Shown here one piece after another: positions 36,365 to 47,174 of a stretch of DNA of 64,000 bases. The notes under the pieces were generated by a model, which made no database searches, was not told the origin of the DNA, and was given only the letters and a program-made list of their open reading frames with translations. Numbering within the stretch: the first letter of the stretch is position 1; the number at the start of each line of letters is the position of its first letter. Location of the stretch: contig VTFK01000477.1 of assembly GCA_009617715.1 (NCBI GenBank), positions 124,001 through 188,000 of the forward strand, in the 5' to 3' direction. The stretch is from Plectrocnemia conspersa. Taxonomy: Eukaryota; Arthropoda; Insecta; Trichoptera; Polycentropodidae. A program made the translations under genes and the position numbers.

Positions 36365-37020
36365 AAATTAATTATATTCGATTAACAAAGGGCCCACGTG
36401 CCCACGTTTACCTTCCGGCTCGGCTAAATACGTACGTGTTAACGCGTTTATTATGAAAGAGACGTCGTTTAGGGTTAAACCGGAGTTATCGCGGCGCGAT
36501 AAGTTTACATGCATCTTGAACCCGTCTAATGAGCCACGACTCGAAGATGAGAGACAAGATAACCGAATTAACATAGTTTAACCATGTAAAGCCTAACAGA
36601 TTTTACGTGTGCGCATTTATACTGGGAGATAATCTCAAAAGCGGCATCGGCAAAGCTTTTAAGAATCTGCACAGATTCAATATAATATTTTATTGCGGAA
36701 ATATTATCAACTTTGCCCACTGAGATGCATAATAGTTACGTTAATGAATACTTATATGTAGATATACATTTTGTAAATGAATCACTTCTACATTTTACTG
36801 ACAATGGAAAATATTGTTGGCTGTCTTATTTAGTTCGCAATATTCAAAGACGGTTTTATATATTTATAAAGTTAAATCATTGCTCCGAGACTTAAATAAA
36901 ATAGTTGGCCAACTCGAGTGCAGTAAAGCGTTTGTCTTCGTCTTTACAGATTCTTCAAATTGTTGAAATAACCGACGACGATCTCGGTCGGCGCGAAGTC
37001 ATGCGTTATTTATTGTATTA
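36365..37020. promoter_or_regulatory. Two GC-raised non-coding islands
   Basis: Blocks at about 36390-36660 (GGGCCCACGTGCCCACG, GCGGCGCGATAAG) and 36905-37010 (CCGACGACGATCTCGGTCGG, a partial dyad) are separated by AT-rich DNA. Frames of 60-68 codons crossing them have no domains. Candidate regulatory elements. Confidence 0.25.
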
Positions 37021-37024
37021 GTAC

Positions 37025-37770
37025 GGCAGTTGCTTTCAACATTTTATAAAATGGTTTTAATTTAAACTACAATATATTTAAGAAAGTATAATTTTTTTTT
37101 AGAACACATTTTAAGACCTAATCACAATAGACCTGTCTTGATTTTAAAGATAAAATCCTTTCACCAAAATGACCAACAACAAAAAATAATCGCGATAGAT
37201 AAAATCATAATTAAAAATGTATAATAAACGATTAATTAACTTCTGATATTTGTAGCGCAACAAATTGTTGTACATTATTTAAACTACAATATGTAAATTA
37301 CAATTGTGGTTAAATTTAAGCCATTTAAAGCTGATCAAATTAATTACACTCAAATAATAATAGGGACAGCTTTATACATCGAAATGAGTTACTTGCACAT
37401 ACATATATTATATATGATACATACATGACTTATGTATTATTTAACTCTTTTAAACTATTAACTTTCACACTAGTTTTAAACTCGAATAAGTTTTTAACCT
37501 TTGACTTTCTTTTAAATATTTTATATATTTTGCTCAATAGATAATTATTGAATGTTTTTTAATTTAATGAGCTAAGAAAATATATATATAACTTTGTTTA
37601 TTTTACTATTGCATTTAAATATATTGTAAAATTATAAAATTTTAAGGATGAAAACGAGGAAATATTCCTCAATAAAATATACTTCTCTAGAAAAAAAGCT
37701 CACGACTAGTTGCGATCGACATTTATTCCCTTACTGACGTACTGTTAAAATATAAGGAAGAATTCAAACG
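37025..37770. other. AT-rich stretch, no gene seen
   Basis: AT-rich DNA. Nothing recognised. Confidence 0.5.
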
Positions 37771-37774
37771 AAAA

Positions 37775-37914
37775 AGCTATTAGCAGGAGACAGTTTGCAT
37801 TTAGTAAAATTCTAGGTACACGAGAAGCGGTCTTCTGCATGCAAACGCTACTTTAAAGATGTAAACCTGTAAACTGTTTACATTTGCTTCATAGAACTTC
37901 ACAAAAATATGTAT
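37775..37914 (+). pseudogene. Outer LINE, 5' part of reverse transcriptase
   Basis: Translation shows QFAFSKILGTREAVFCMQ then, after a stop, R-C-K-P-V-N and a FIELHK segment. This matches the (Q-F-G-F-R-x-G-x-G-T-R-E-A-x-F) and C-F-I-D-F-x-K-A-F-D regions of non-LTR ORF2 proteins. The frame then runs straight into the younger LINE. The matching downstream half (IQKGVR-GC, YADDTA) resumes at 39481, so this copy is split by insertion, with some 50 residues lost at or near the junction. Confidence 0.55.
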
Positions 37915-38012
37915 TGAAATCAATCAGCAGTAGGAGAAATGCCTGAAAATTTAAAGATTGCTACTATTGTACCTATACCTAAAATAAAAAAATAGTAAAA
38001 AAAGTTGAAGAA

Positions 38013-38786
38013 ATGAGACCAATCAACATGCTACCGTGTATAGAAAAAAAAATAATAGAAGAAGTAGTAATCAAACAATTAAAGGAATTTATTACTTCTC
38101 AAAACATAATATGTGAACAACAATCGGGATTCAGAGAAAAGCATTCCACTGAAACTGCATTACAAGTAGTGATAAATGATTGGCTGTTGGCTAAGGATAC
38201 AAACAAAATCATTGGAGCAGTTTTCTTGGATTTCAAGAGAGCCTTCGAAGCAATAGACAGAAAAATAATGTTAAAGAAATTGGAGAGTATAGGTATAAGT
38301 GATATAGTTTTAAGATGGTTTAATAATTACTTATATAAAAGAAAACAAAAAGTTAAAATAAATAATGTATATTCTGAAAAGAAATTAGTGTCTTATGGAG
38401 TACCACAAGGGTTTAAATTAGGACCATTGTTATTTGTTTTGTATATTAATGATATAGTTAATAACGTAAAAAAATGTAAAATTCATCTATTTGCGGATGA
38501 CACATTAATGTATTGCATAGGTGATAACATTAAAGAAATTGTAAATAATTTAAATAATGAATTAAGTATATTAGAAATATGGTTAAAGAATAATGTACTT
38601 AAATTAAATGAGAATAAAACTAAATGTATGTTTATTAATTATAAAAATGTTTTAGATAATAGTACCAAAATAGTAATAAATAACTCTAGTATAGAAATAG
38701 TGGATAATATAAAATATTTAGGAGTAATTGTTGATACAAAATTAAATTTTAAAGAACATTGTAATTACATATTAAAAAAAAATTAG
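38013..38786 (+). CDS. LINE ORF2 fragment: reverse transcriptase
   Basis: 257 codons without a stop. Motifs in order: MRPINMLP, Q-S-G-F-R-x-x-H-S-T-E-T-A (residue about 37), FLDFKRAFEAIDR (about 72), GVPQGFKLGPLLFVLYIND (about 129; F replaces the usual S in PQGS), LFADDTLMY catalytic box (about 159, both Asp intact), LKLNENKTKCMF, and KYLGVIVDTKLNF (about 233). This is the fingers-palm core that copies RNA into DNA at the target site. The ATG is internal to the original ORF2; homology continues upstream through two A-run frameshifts and downstream past the stop at 38784. Confidence 0.8.
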   Translation: MRPINMLPCIEKKIIEEVVIKQLKEFITSQNIICEQQSGFREKHSTETALQVVINDWLLAKDTNKIIGAVFLDFKRAFEAIDRKIMLKKLESIGISDIVLRWFNNYLYKRKQKVKINNVYSEKKLVSYGVPQGFKLGPLLFVLYINDIVNNVKKCKIHLFADDTLMYCIGDNIKEIVNNLNNELSILEIWLKNNVLKLNENKTKCMFINYKNVLDNSTKIVINNSSIEIVDNIKYLGVIVDTKLNFKEHCNYILKKN

Positions 38787-39275
38787 TAGAAAAATAGGTT
38801 TATTATCTAGATTAAGAAATATATTAAGTATAAATACAAAAAAAAAAAAAATTTACAATAGTATAATATTGCCCCATTTTAATTATTGTGCAACACTATT
38901 AAATATGTTAAATAAATTAGATAAACAAATGTTGCAAAAAATTACAAAATAGGGCAATGAGAGTAATCTTAAATAAAAAATAGATTAACTAATTGTAAAA
39001 GTATGATTGATAGATTAGAATGGTTGAATGTTCAAGAAATATTGAGTATGAATGTTTTAGTATTTATATATAAGTTAGAAAATAATATGTTACCAAAGTA
39101 TTTTAATAAGTATTTAATAAGAAATAAAGATGTACATAAATATAATACTAGAAATAAAGAAAATTTAAAGATAATTAAGTATAAGAAAACGAGTACGGCA
39201 AGGGGAATTATGTACGGAGGTTTTGATTTATATAATAGTCTTCCAAGAGAAATCCGAAACAAAAAAAAAATATAA
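38787..39275 (+). pseudogene. LINE ORF2 fragment: thumb and C-terminal region, frameshifted
   Basis: After the stop the same protein continues in shifted frames: ISRKIGLLSRLRN, then LPHFNYCATLLN, LQNRAMRVILNK, then MIDRLEWLNVQEI from 39003 and KYNTRNKEN, GFDLYNSLPREIRNKK. The Y-N-T-R-N and L-Y-N-S-L-P motifs are typical of ORF2 C-termini. Frameshifts fall in A runs at about 38774-38782, 38936-38941, 38975-38980 and 39261-39270. Confidence 0.75.
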
Positions 39276-39457
39276 CGGGTTTCATAAATGGAATAAAAAA
39301 ACACCTTCGCACATATAGAAATAAATTATAATATTAAGACTTTATTATTGTATATTTTTATTTTTTCTTTCTGTTATGTATTTTTTATATATTTTTATAT
39401 ATGTTTACTAAATTTGTTAGATGAAAGATTAGCTATTAAGCTAAATAAATTAATAAA

Positions 39458-39480
39458 ATAATAATAATAATAATAATAAT
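39458..39480 (+). repeat. (TAA)n 3' tail of the young LINE
   Basis: About eight TAA units immediately before the older LINE sequence resumes. It marks the 3' end of the insertion. No clear target duplication could be matched to the left junction. Confidence 0.8.
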
Positions 39481-40010
39481 CATTGATGAAGATCAAACCG
39501 AAAATTTTCCAATACAGAAAGGTGTTAGATAGGGGTGTGTTTTTTCTTCTATTCTTTTCAATGTATACTCCGAAACTATGTTCAATGAAGCACTCCAAAG
39601 ACAAAAAGGAATAAAATTCAGCAGGGAGACAATTAACAGTATTGGTTATGCTGATGACACGGCCATATTTGTTAAAACCGTAAGCTTAACATTAGTGAAA
39701 CACTTAAAAATCCTTCTAGTTGTGTAAATAACTACATATACTCAGATAAAGAGATTATATTCCGCAATAATATTGCTAAAAAGTCAGTTTTTAAAATTTA
39801 AAACTGGTCTCACAAACAATCTCTTGCATCTTCAAACCAGAATTAGATTCGTAAAATGCTATTTTTGGTTAGTGCTATTATACGAATGTAAGACGAGGAA
39901 TAATTTTAAATGCTAAAAGTTCCATTTTTATGTTTTATTTCAAATCAAATTTTTCAATGCATCATGATCACTCTACAAATAAAAATGAGCATTTTTAGAC
40001 ATAATAATTA
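39481..40010 (+). pseudogene. Outer LINE, 3' part of reverse transcriptase
   Basis: Continues the LINE that starts at 37775: NFPIQKGVR-stop-GCVFSSILFNVYSE, then ETMFNEALQ and SIGYADDTAIF (catalytic Y-A-D-D box intact, about 39640-39665). After a decayed gap, RIRFVKCYFWLVLLYECKTR at about 39843 matches the V-K-C-Y-x-W-S-V-L-L-Y-G-C-E-T-W thumb motif. This is a different clade from the young LINE. It decays beyond 39910. Confidence 0.6.
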
Positions 40011-40029
40011 AAAACAGTTATTGTGCACA

Positions 40030-40225
40030 TCATTAATGGAATTAATGGAAATCGGCAAAAATATCCTTGTGGAAACCACGTTAGGATCTAGATAGCTTAT
40101 GGCAATAGAGGTGCTCTCAAGCACTGACGTCCTAACCGCAACGGATAAGAATAAAGAACGCGATCGCGACTCTCTGCGGCACTCTAAAGCTCGCAGTCGA
40201 AAGTGTCATTCTCAACACCACTCGT
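40030..40225 (+). mobile_element. Dispersed repeat, probable LINE 3' end, copy B
   Basis: Second copy of the repeat at 1946-2190, in the same orientation. Similarity runs from GTGCACATCATTAATGG to CTCAACACCACT and is best at GATAAGAATAAAGAACGCGA. It could be the 3' end of the outer LINE or a separate fragment. Confidence 0.45.
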
Positions 40226-40314
40226 TAATAACTCTGTTGCTATGTCAACAAATAAAAAGTTGTATCATAACACTCCTAGTAAAATAAGATACCGGATAAA
40301 ACTTAGTAGGTATA

Positions 40315-41177
40315 CGAGAAGGGACCCAAAATTAGCGAGACTCGGGCTGTGAAGGGTAAGGACGTAAGGCGAAGGAGCTCTATATGGTAGGGTGCTATAG
40401 AGGGAACCAGTATGAGTCAGTATGCAAAATTTCGTCGCCGTGAGAGCATCCATTCATGCGCAACATTTTTTTTACCAAAACAACTTTTTCCCACTTGGAG
40501 AAAACGTGAGATGGCTGACGCTCGAGACCAACGCGCGGCGGTGAAGTTTTGTTTTCTGTTGAATAATTTTGTAATGCTTCAAACAGCTTAAAATTATAAA
40601 ACTTTGAGTAAAGCTAGGGTCTACGACTGGTTTTTGCGATTTAAAAGGGCGAAACGACGATTGAAGACTAACCTCGTTCCACACGACCCTCAACTTCAAT
40701 CAAAAATCAACACAATCGTCCGTGAAGGTCGTTGTCTTCTAAATGGAGGTATTGAAAAGGTTGAAAAAGAGCATCAGGAAGAAAAGGGCGAATTTTTGGC
40801 TCATAAGGGATTGGTTATTCCATCATAACAACGCACCGGCTCACATCGCGTCGTTTGTGAGGCAGTTTTTGAGCAAAAACAAAATAACACAGATTAAACA
40901 CTCGCCCTACTCATCTGACCTGGTCCCTGTAACTTATTTTTGTTTCCTAGACTCAAAAAGGAAATGAAAGTAAAACATTTTGGGATTGTGGAACAGGTAA
41001 AACAAAAATAAAAGTTAAAAGACATTATGTGAGTTCCAGAACTATTTTAAACAATAAAAAAAACGTCTGGATAAGGTCAATGGAGAGAGCTTTGAAGCTG
41101 ATCAAAATTTAGTGTAAAAATATTGAATTATATAAAAAAAATATAAAGAAAGTCTCGTTATTTTTGGGTCCTCCTTG
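40315..41177 (+). mobile_element. Internally deleted mariner with both ends and TA duplication
   Basis: 863 bp. Left end CGAGAAGGGACCCAAAATTA and right end (reversed) CAAGGAGGACCCAAAAATAA form matching terminal inverted repeats of about 28 bp, both followed by CGAGACT. TA dinucleotides flank it at 40313-40314 and 41178-41179, the mariner target duplication. It sits inside the minus-strand Jockey-like copy and so is younger than that copy. Confidence 0.85.
40511..41117 (+). pseudogene. Mariner transposase, internally deleted and catalytically dead
   Basis: From ATG 40511: MADARDQRAAVKFCFLLNN, a stop, then SKARVYDWFLRFKR (N-terminal helix-turn-helix). A deletion then joins INTIVREGRCL directly to VLKRLKKSIRKKRA, removing the first catalytic region. 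The C-terminal part has HHNNAPAH where active copies have H-H-D-N-A-P-A-H (Asp to Asn), and YSSDLVPVTYF where the last catalytic Asp should be (P-C-D-F replaced by P-V-T-Y). The frame decays to about 41117. It could only have moved in trans. Confidence 0.75.
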
Positions 41178-41189
41178 TATCTCAGAATT

Positions 41190-42040
41190 TTTTTATGAAT
41201 TCTCTTTAACAACAAGGAGTATTTCGCTTTACTCGGATTCCATACAATGCAGTTATATTCGAGAACGCTACGAACTAGCATATCGAACAGAAGCCGAAGA
41301 AGCAGAGCATCTTTAGCGCCTTATCGCAAACTTTAGCGATGTGCATAAAAAATCTTCATCCCTGCTCGAATATTACACCCAAGTCATTAATGGAAATATT
41401 TTTTAAAACACCTTTGCCTAAACTGTGAGAGAATTCCGCCAGACAAAAAGATCTGGAAAATGTTATAACGTTACTCTCGGCAATGCTGAAAGGAAGTCGA
41501 TTGTCGATCAACCACCTCTACAGCGATTATTAGTATTTTTTTAGTAAAAAGAGTAAATCTGAATTTGTGTCTAAAGCACTTTCGGGTCATCAACATTTAA
41601 TAAATATTTTAGGTTTAAAAAGTGAAAAGGACCCAGATTGAATCCCTATGATATTTTAGAATGAGCGAAATACTTGTTGAAGCGACATTTCAATAGCTCA
41701 CATATTGACGGCGGCGACTTAGATAACTTAAAAAAAAATAACAAAATCGTTAAATAAACCTTTGTCGAATATTTTTTAAAAGTCCGTAAAAACTACATAG
41801 ACTTGGATTTAAGAATCGAGGGATTTTATCACTGTCTTCGAAAAAACGCAAAAGGTTAGTGACCATGGAACGATGCGAACGAAACCCGCGTTGTTGATCT
41901 TCTAGCGCTTGTCAATATATCTGGGAAGAATAATATCAAACAACAAATCTGAAGTTTTGTAAGTGATTTTTATACATCTCCACAAATTAGGGAACGATGA
42001 ATTTTTAACCTGACAGCCCTTCTAAAACGGACGACCAGCT
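41190..42040 (-). pseudogene. Jockey-like non-LTR retrotransposon fragment, copy 2
   Basis: Reading the minus strand from 42040 downward: AGFVR followed by VIKSLDS and IQVYVVFTDF (41895-41775), IFDKG, a degraded V-P-Q-G-S region reading GIQSGSFSLF (about 41650), a V-D-D-P relic of the F-A-D-D box (about 41600), DNRLPFSIAESNVIT (about 41490), INDLGVIFEQG (about 41390) and SVLEYNCIVWNPSKAKYSL (about 41240). It ends at the mariner (KKILRY next to the TA). Stops and frameshifts are frequent. Same family as 19640-20400. Confidence 0.65.
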
Positions 42041-42159
42041 GGATAGTGAGTTCAGATTGTCTCTGTTGCCGTTCTGGAGCTGAATATGATTCGTCATAGA
42101 TAGACTAAAAATATAATATTCCATGAAAGCATCAGGTATTTATCATCGAAAGTTTCCAC

Positions 42160-42388
42160 ATCTCGATGCATCATTGTCATGATTCAAAGTATGAAATATG
42201 AGCTTCTTCATACTTTAATAATGGTCAAAATTAAAGTTAAAAAAAAATAGGAAGAAAGATATGTCTTGGTTGCGAAATATACGCGTATGGGCGGGAATGA
42301 CAGCCGAAGAAGTGTTTCATCCAGCCAAGGACCATGAGAGAAATTTGGAACTATTCGACAACATCTGGAATCGGACAGAAGAATAAAT
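42160..42388 (+). pseudogene. LINE ORF2 C-terminal fragment
   Basis: MKYELLHTLIMVKIK at about 42191, a stop, then after a frameshift SWLRNIRVWAGMTAEEVFHP and AKDHERNLELFDNIWNRT to a stop at 42386. This matches the conserved C-terminal tail of many non-LTR ORF2 proteins (K-Y-E-L-L-x-x-I-I-x-G-K-I, then S-W-L-R-N-x-R-x-W-x-G and A-x-D-R). An ATA-rich tail follows. It may be the true 3' end of the outer LINE, displaced by the insertions between 40.0 and 42.1 kb. Confidence 0.6.
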
Positions 42389-42394
42389 ATATAT

Positions 42395-42985
42395 ATACAA
42401 TTCCAAGAATATATTTTAATTATATAAATATAAAATAAATAAGTATATATGTAATTAAAAACCACTTCCTGAATCTCAATTTCTTTATCATTTTCAATGC
42501 AAAAAAAAATATCTATACCTTTTTTTAATTAAATTTTTATCTTACATTGTTTAGAATCTACATCCTTCAACTATAACATACAATTTGGTTGTCACAGAAC
42601 GATATATGGCAGAAAAAAGTAAAAACTGACAGCGACAATCGTTGTTATTTCTCATTAGAAAGATTGATGCGAATTCCCAAATGTTACTTTTGAGAATGCA
42701 AGTTTCTAACATCTTTTGGCAATTTTTGCTTTCTTCACTAACAAATATATACATATATATTGCTGCGTGACAAAAGTGTTGTATTTAACAATCAATAAGC
42801 CAAGAAATATTGTTATCGTCAGCAATTTATTTAACAAACAATCTAATAAAATATACTAGCTAATATTTAAATCACGATAGTGGTTCATAAAATGGCATTT
42901 AATTTTGTATTTTCTAATAACAGATTAGTTCATTTTTAATTTAACATTCTTTTCTTTAATAAATAAAATTTGTTGAATCGAGAAA
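42395..42985. other. AT-rich stretch, no gene seen
   Basis: AT-rich DNA. Minus-strand frames here are low-complexity. Nothing recognised. Confidence 0.5.
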
Positions 42986-42989
42986 TTGT

Positions 42990-43230
42990 GTTTACGACGC
43001 TCCAGGTCGTTGAGAACCTTGTGTGTGTAATTGTTTCCAGCTACAATGTGATATGAGACTGTTATCGCGCAATCGGTTCTAACCACTTTCCGACAAAATT
43101 ACCGCTTTAAAGTTTTACAGCGCAAACATCATAAAGATATGTTTTTTTCCCTCAGGAGAAACTCCTTCGTGTAATGACGATTGCGCGGAATTTTCATTAT
43201 GGGAATCCATTTATATAAATATGCATGCAT
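42990..43230. promoter_or_regulatory. GC-raised non-coding island
   Basis: About 240 bp of raised complexity (TACGACGCTCCAGGTCGTTGA, TTATCGCGCAATCGG, ATGACGATTGCGCGG), with a partial inverted match between the two GCGCAATCG/CGATTGCGC segments. Candidate regulatory element. Confidence 0.25.
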
Positions 43231-43234
43231 TGTA

Positions 43235-46200
43235 GTGGAATATGAAAGCGACACCTTTGTATAATTATATTTAACTTCAGCCTAATTTATTTTAAAATAA
43301 AACATGGTAATACATTGATACATATTATATTCATAATAATTAAATAATTTTATTGCAATAAAATATATCTTAGTTTCATTAAAAATTAAAATATATTTAT
43401 CACTATTTAACATTTGTATTTCAATTCAATTAATATTAATGAAAGATAACCCTTCATGAATTATTAGTAAATATAACTAAATTAGGGTTACTGGACATGC
43501 ATATTTCCGAGGGATGTCCTAGTTTTTTGTAATTTATTATTAATCCTATGGGATTTATATCTGAATTAAAATGATGTTTTTTAGCAAAGCATTGGTGTGA
43601 TTATATATATGCATCTATATTTATATTCTGTACTTGTGGCGGTCCGTACAAAATTGTAATGACTAGCTGCAGCAATAAAAATTTAAATATCTGCAATATG
43701 CACTACATTAGATATTATACTAGACAAAAATAATTAACTGATTAAGTTACATGCATAAAGATATTTTAAACAGGAGCTGCAGTCTATATGCCAAACCGTT
43801 ACTTCAATCCACGTTAAATATAGTGAATCTAATATTCCATTTATTATTCCATTCTACCAAATTATAAATAATATATTTGTAAAAAATAAACGATCCAGTA
43901 ATTATAGCAACATACATGAAAATTGGACCGTGTTTTTGATGTGTTAATCGTTTGATATAGATGTAATTTAGTATGACTCGTTTGATATAGATGTAATTTT
44001 GTATGACTCGTTTGCCAATCATGAATTGTTAAAATGTCGTTTTATCGATTTCCAAACAAAGAAAATAGGTTGTAAAATAATAATCTGGGCTATGAGCTGC
44101 CTCAATATATGGCCGATACCATAACACAATAATACTAGGTGTACTTTGTAGATCTAGTATGACAATTTCAGATATTTTAGATTGAAATACAAATTCAATG
44201 TTATAATCTCCTAGATAATTTGCTAAAATTATAATCCTAATCCTTTCTGAAAGCTTATTTATTACACCATTTTTTTTTATATAATTTTGTCTTTATCGAA
44301 AGATATTTTTGTTACATATCGAACTATAATAATTGGTTGCGCTTTTAAGCAATTCCTGTATTTAATTTTCAATGTTGCTGATAAATTTGTCAATTGTTAT
44401 ACTAAGAACTAAGGTGAAGCTGTAATTGTTTTATAAAATTACACTAGCTGATATACACGTTACTTTTTAAATCTCACTAAATACAAAGCAAAATATTTTT
44501 ATGTGAGTTTCGGCTTTGAAAACGCCGAATTAAACTGGTGCAATGTATTGTATTCATTTTTATCAAAAATTGCTAGTATTATTGTACATCCTTTAAAGAT
44601 GCACACAAGATTTAAACATAGTCGATTAAAATTACACCAGATCTATAGTACTCTATATAATTTTAATTACTATTAAATTGAAGTTATCACTGTTGCAGCT
44701 TTAATTAAAAACAATTACATAACAAATCAATATACGGTGTAATGCTTGAAATGAATATTTTCAGTGTTTGCCCTAAAGTCTACGTTTAAAATGCAGGAAT
44801 TTGTGTTATTATGTTAGTGACAATAATAATGAAAATGTTGGTTTACCCACTATTGCAATAAAAATAACCTTAATTATAAATAAAAGCACATATTGCTTTA
44901 GAGGTCGAAAAACACATTTCAATGATTCCAGATCTTTAACTTAATGTACTTAGATTAGTACTTAATCCATTGATTATACACTTTTAAATTGCATTTTTTT
45001 AAAGACTGTAACTATTACATTTTATTTTCAATATATTATATTTATTAACAAAATTGTAAACATGAATTTTACGTTATGGTGCTTGTCAAATAATATTTAC
45101 AGTCAAGATTTCATTTTAATAAAAAAAAAAACAATTTATTTAATAGTTAATTATCCATAAATACTGAGTAATGATTCTACTTCCCACTGAAATGAGGAAA
45201 ATTATTTTGAATAAAATTCATAAGTCAAAGTTCTTCCATTTCTTGCAATTGTACTACAGAGTGCTCCCAGTACGCAAATAACTCAAATAATAAGATATGT
45301 TAAGATTATAGAACATAGTAATTGCTCATTGATTTTATCGAATCAAAGCACAAGAAATTTCTGACAACTTTGATATTCAATAAGACAATTTAAAGGAGTG
45401 TAATCTTGAATTATTAAAATGAATGAATTTGCATATATTTAATTATTTTCATCATATTCTTTAAATTGTGTTTGAATGTACGATGATAGGGTATTGCCAA
45501 AAACAAAGACAATTTTTTTTGGAACAGACCAAAACTTTTTTCCCATCTTCTATCAAATTTACCTGTTTTTAAATAAACATTGCAATACTTAGTACTCATG
45601 CAGAAAAATAAACAAACCGTTGTTAAAGATGTTTAAGAGCATCTTGTAACAATGAAACCAGGAGCGCAAAAAAAATATAAAGCTAAAAGCTTCATAGTGT
45701 GAAATAACATATTGAAGTAAAAAGACAGGTTCAGTTTTTACTATAGACAAAAACCAAAACTGTTTCTTAAAAAATAAAATAAAAAGTTTTAGGTTTTTTA
45801 ACAACAGGGTGTAAATTCTAAATCGTTGGACTTAGACCCTATATTTAAGTAAAATAGTAAAGGAAAATATCAGAAACAATTTGATAAATATTGAAATTTA
45901 AATGAAGCTGATAAATTTGGCAGCACATACTCAAACGCTGTTGACACAATAATCGAACAACTAAACTGAAGATTTCAAGATTTTTGTATTTTTTACTGGT
46001 TAAAATATAAAATCGCTAAATGTAACTGCGTTAAGTAGGTATTTTATACACCTTGTGATCAAATGTACGAAAAATTTGACTGGACCAGTTTTTAAGTGAG
46101 ATAAGAATTGAACTATTTAGATATCCTTTAATTAATTTCACAGTAAACTATAAACATATAGAGACAGCACAAGTTCAGTATTACAGTATCCACCGCTTCA

Positions 46201-46845
46201 GCGGATAGATCCTTCAAAACTATTAGGAATTTTCAATAGCTCATGCCAGATTTAGCAATTTCTCTAATCAAAACAAAGTAAAACATTTATTACATATAGA
46301 CATAAGAGAGATAACTTTTAACATAAAATAGATTTTTTGTTACAGGCGGCTGTCAAAATATGAATGTGATGGCTGTCAGTTAATATTAATATTAGAGTAA
46401 AAATAAGAGAACTTTGTAGAGAAAACTGTTTTTTTATTAGTCCTATTTTATGGTTGGAGGGGTCGTCAAATTTTGACTTTTCCCCAGGCGCAACTTTTTC
46501 TTTGCATGGTTCTGTTCATATCCAAAAAGTTTAATTTGCTTTCCTCAGAAATTTTTTATAGTTTTTCTACTAAAAATATTTACAGAAAGGATATATAATT
46601 TCTTACTACGCGTTATTATTATTTTACGATAAATAGAAAGGCGATGTTTCAGACTTGATTTATTTCCATTAAATAAATCCGTAGCGTAATAAAAAAATAT
46701 ATTTTCACCAAATAAATATGTAGCGTATGAGAAAAAAAATGAAAATATCCTAATGTGTCGTTTTTTGCCTATATACGATTTTTACGCTTGTATACACTTT
46801 TTAAAAGGACATCTTGTCTAGGCTTATCCAGATTGATCAACACAA
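43235..46845. other. Long AT-rich stretch, no gene seen
   Basis: No coding exon recognised. A patch at 46380-46510 (GGTTGGAGGGGTCGTCAAATT, TTCCCCAGGCGC) looks transposon-derived. Frames at 45414-45804 on the minus strand vaguely resemble a Tc1-type protein but lack the catalytic motifs. Confidence 0.4.
43949..44012. repeat. 30-bp tandem duplication
   Basis: The unit CGTTTGATATAGATGTAATT plus TAGTATGACT (TTGTATGACT in copy 2) occurs twice in direct succession, with one difference. A local replication-slippage duplication. Confidence 0.85.
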
Positions 46846-46849
46846 AAAT

Positions 46850-47170
46850 AATATATCAGCCACTTATGTGCCACTAAAAAGCGATCCAGTTCGGCCAATT
46901 GAGACCTTGTCGCTCGGTTGGGCCGAAATCTTTATCGAGTCACAGAAACAATAAAGTTGAGTAAATACTGCGATGACATTTTTCACGGCTATTTTCCCGC
47001 TCGGTCTCTTGTTTCTCGCATGGGTGGACATTTTTGATGGATTCGGCGGAACTTCTACAGATGGCGCTTGGAGAGCCAAAGTCGAAAGAGCTAAAAGGTG
47101 TACCAAGCTACAGGGGAAAGCTGTTAAATCAATAGGGTGGCTGTAATGCGACATGATCGAAGCTCGCTCT
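46850..47170. promoter_or_regulatory. GC-raised non-coding island
   Basis: About 300 bp of raised GC. A 96-codon minus-strand frame (47154-46864) covers it but reads as a Ser/Pro/Leu mix without a domain, signal peptide or splice sites. Candidate conserved non-coding element. Confidence 0.27.
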
Positions 47171-47174
47171 TTCC

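Larger units (their letters stand above)
37915..39480 (+). mobile_element. Young 5'-truncated LINE, inserted in an older LINE
   Basis: Begins within ORF2 (AVGEMPENLKIATIVPIP at about 37928), carries the reverse transcriptase and C-terminal region, and ends in a (TAA)n tail at 39458-39480. Lack of any endonuclease domain indicates 5' truncation, as is normal for LINE insertions. The base composition is extremely A-rich on the coding strand. Its open frame is interrupted only at runs of A. The clade is uncertain (CR1/Jockey-like organisation with a simple-repeat tail). Confidence 0.7.

Noticed and set aside
39032..39304. 90-codon minus-strand frame
   Set aside because: It is the complement of the LINE ORF2 C-terminal region on the plus strand and has no independent features.
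45250..45830. Minus-strand frames that vaguely resemble a Tc1-type transposase
   Set aside because: No D-E-S, Q-D-N or S-P-D-L-N-P motif could be found in any frame and no terminal repeats pair, so the resemblance is too weak.
45920..45950. GGCAGCACATACT resembles the start of U6 snRNA
   Set aside because: The match ends after about 14 bases. The invariant ACAGAGA and the following U6 sequence are absent, and no upstream promoter element was seen.
46864..47154. 96-codon minus-strand frame in a GC-raised island
   Set aside because: No domain, signal peptide or splice sites. Long chance frames are expected where stop codons are depleted.
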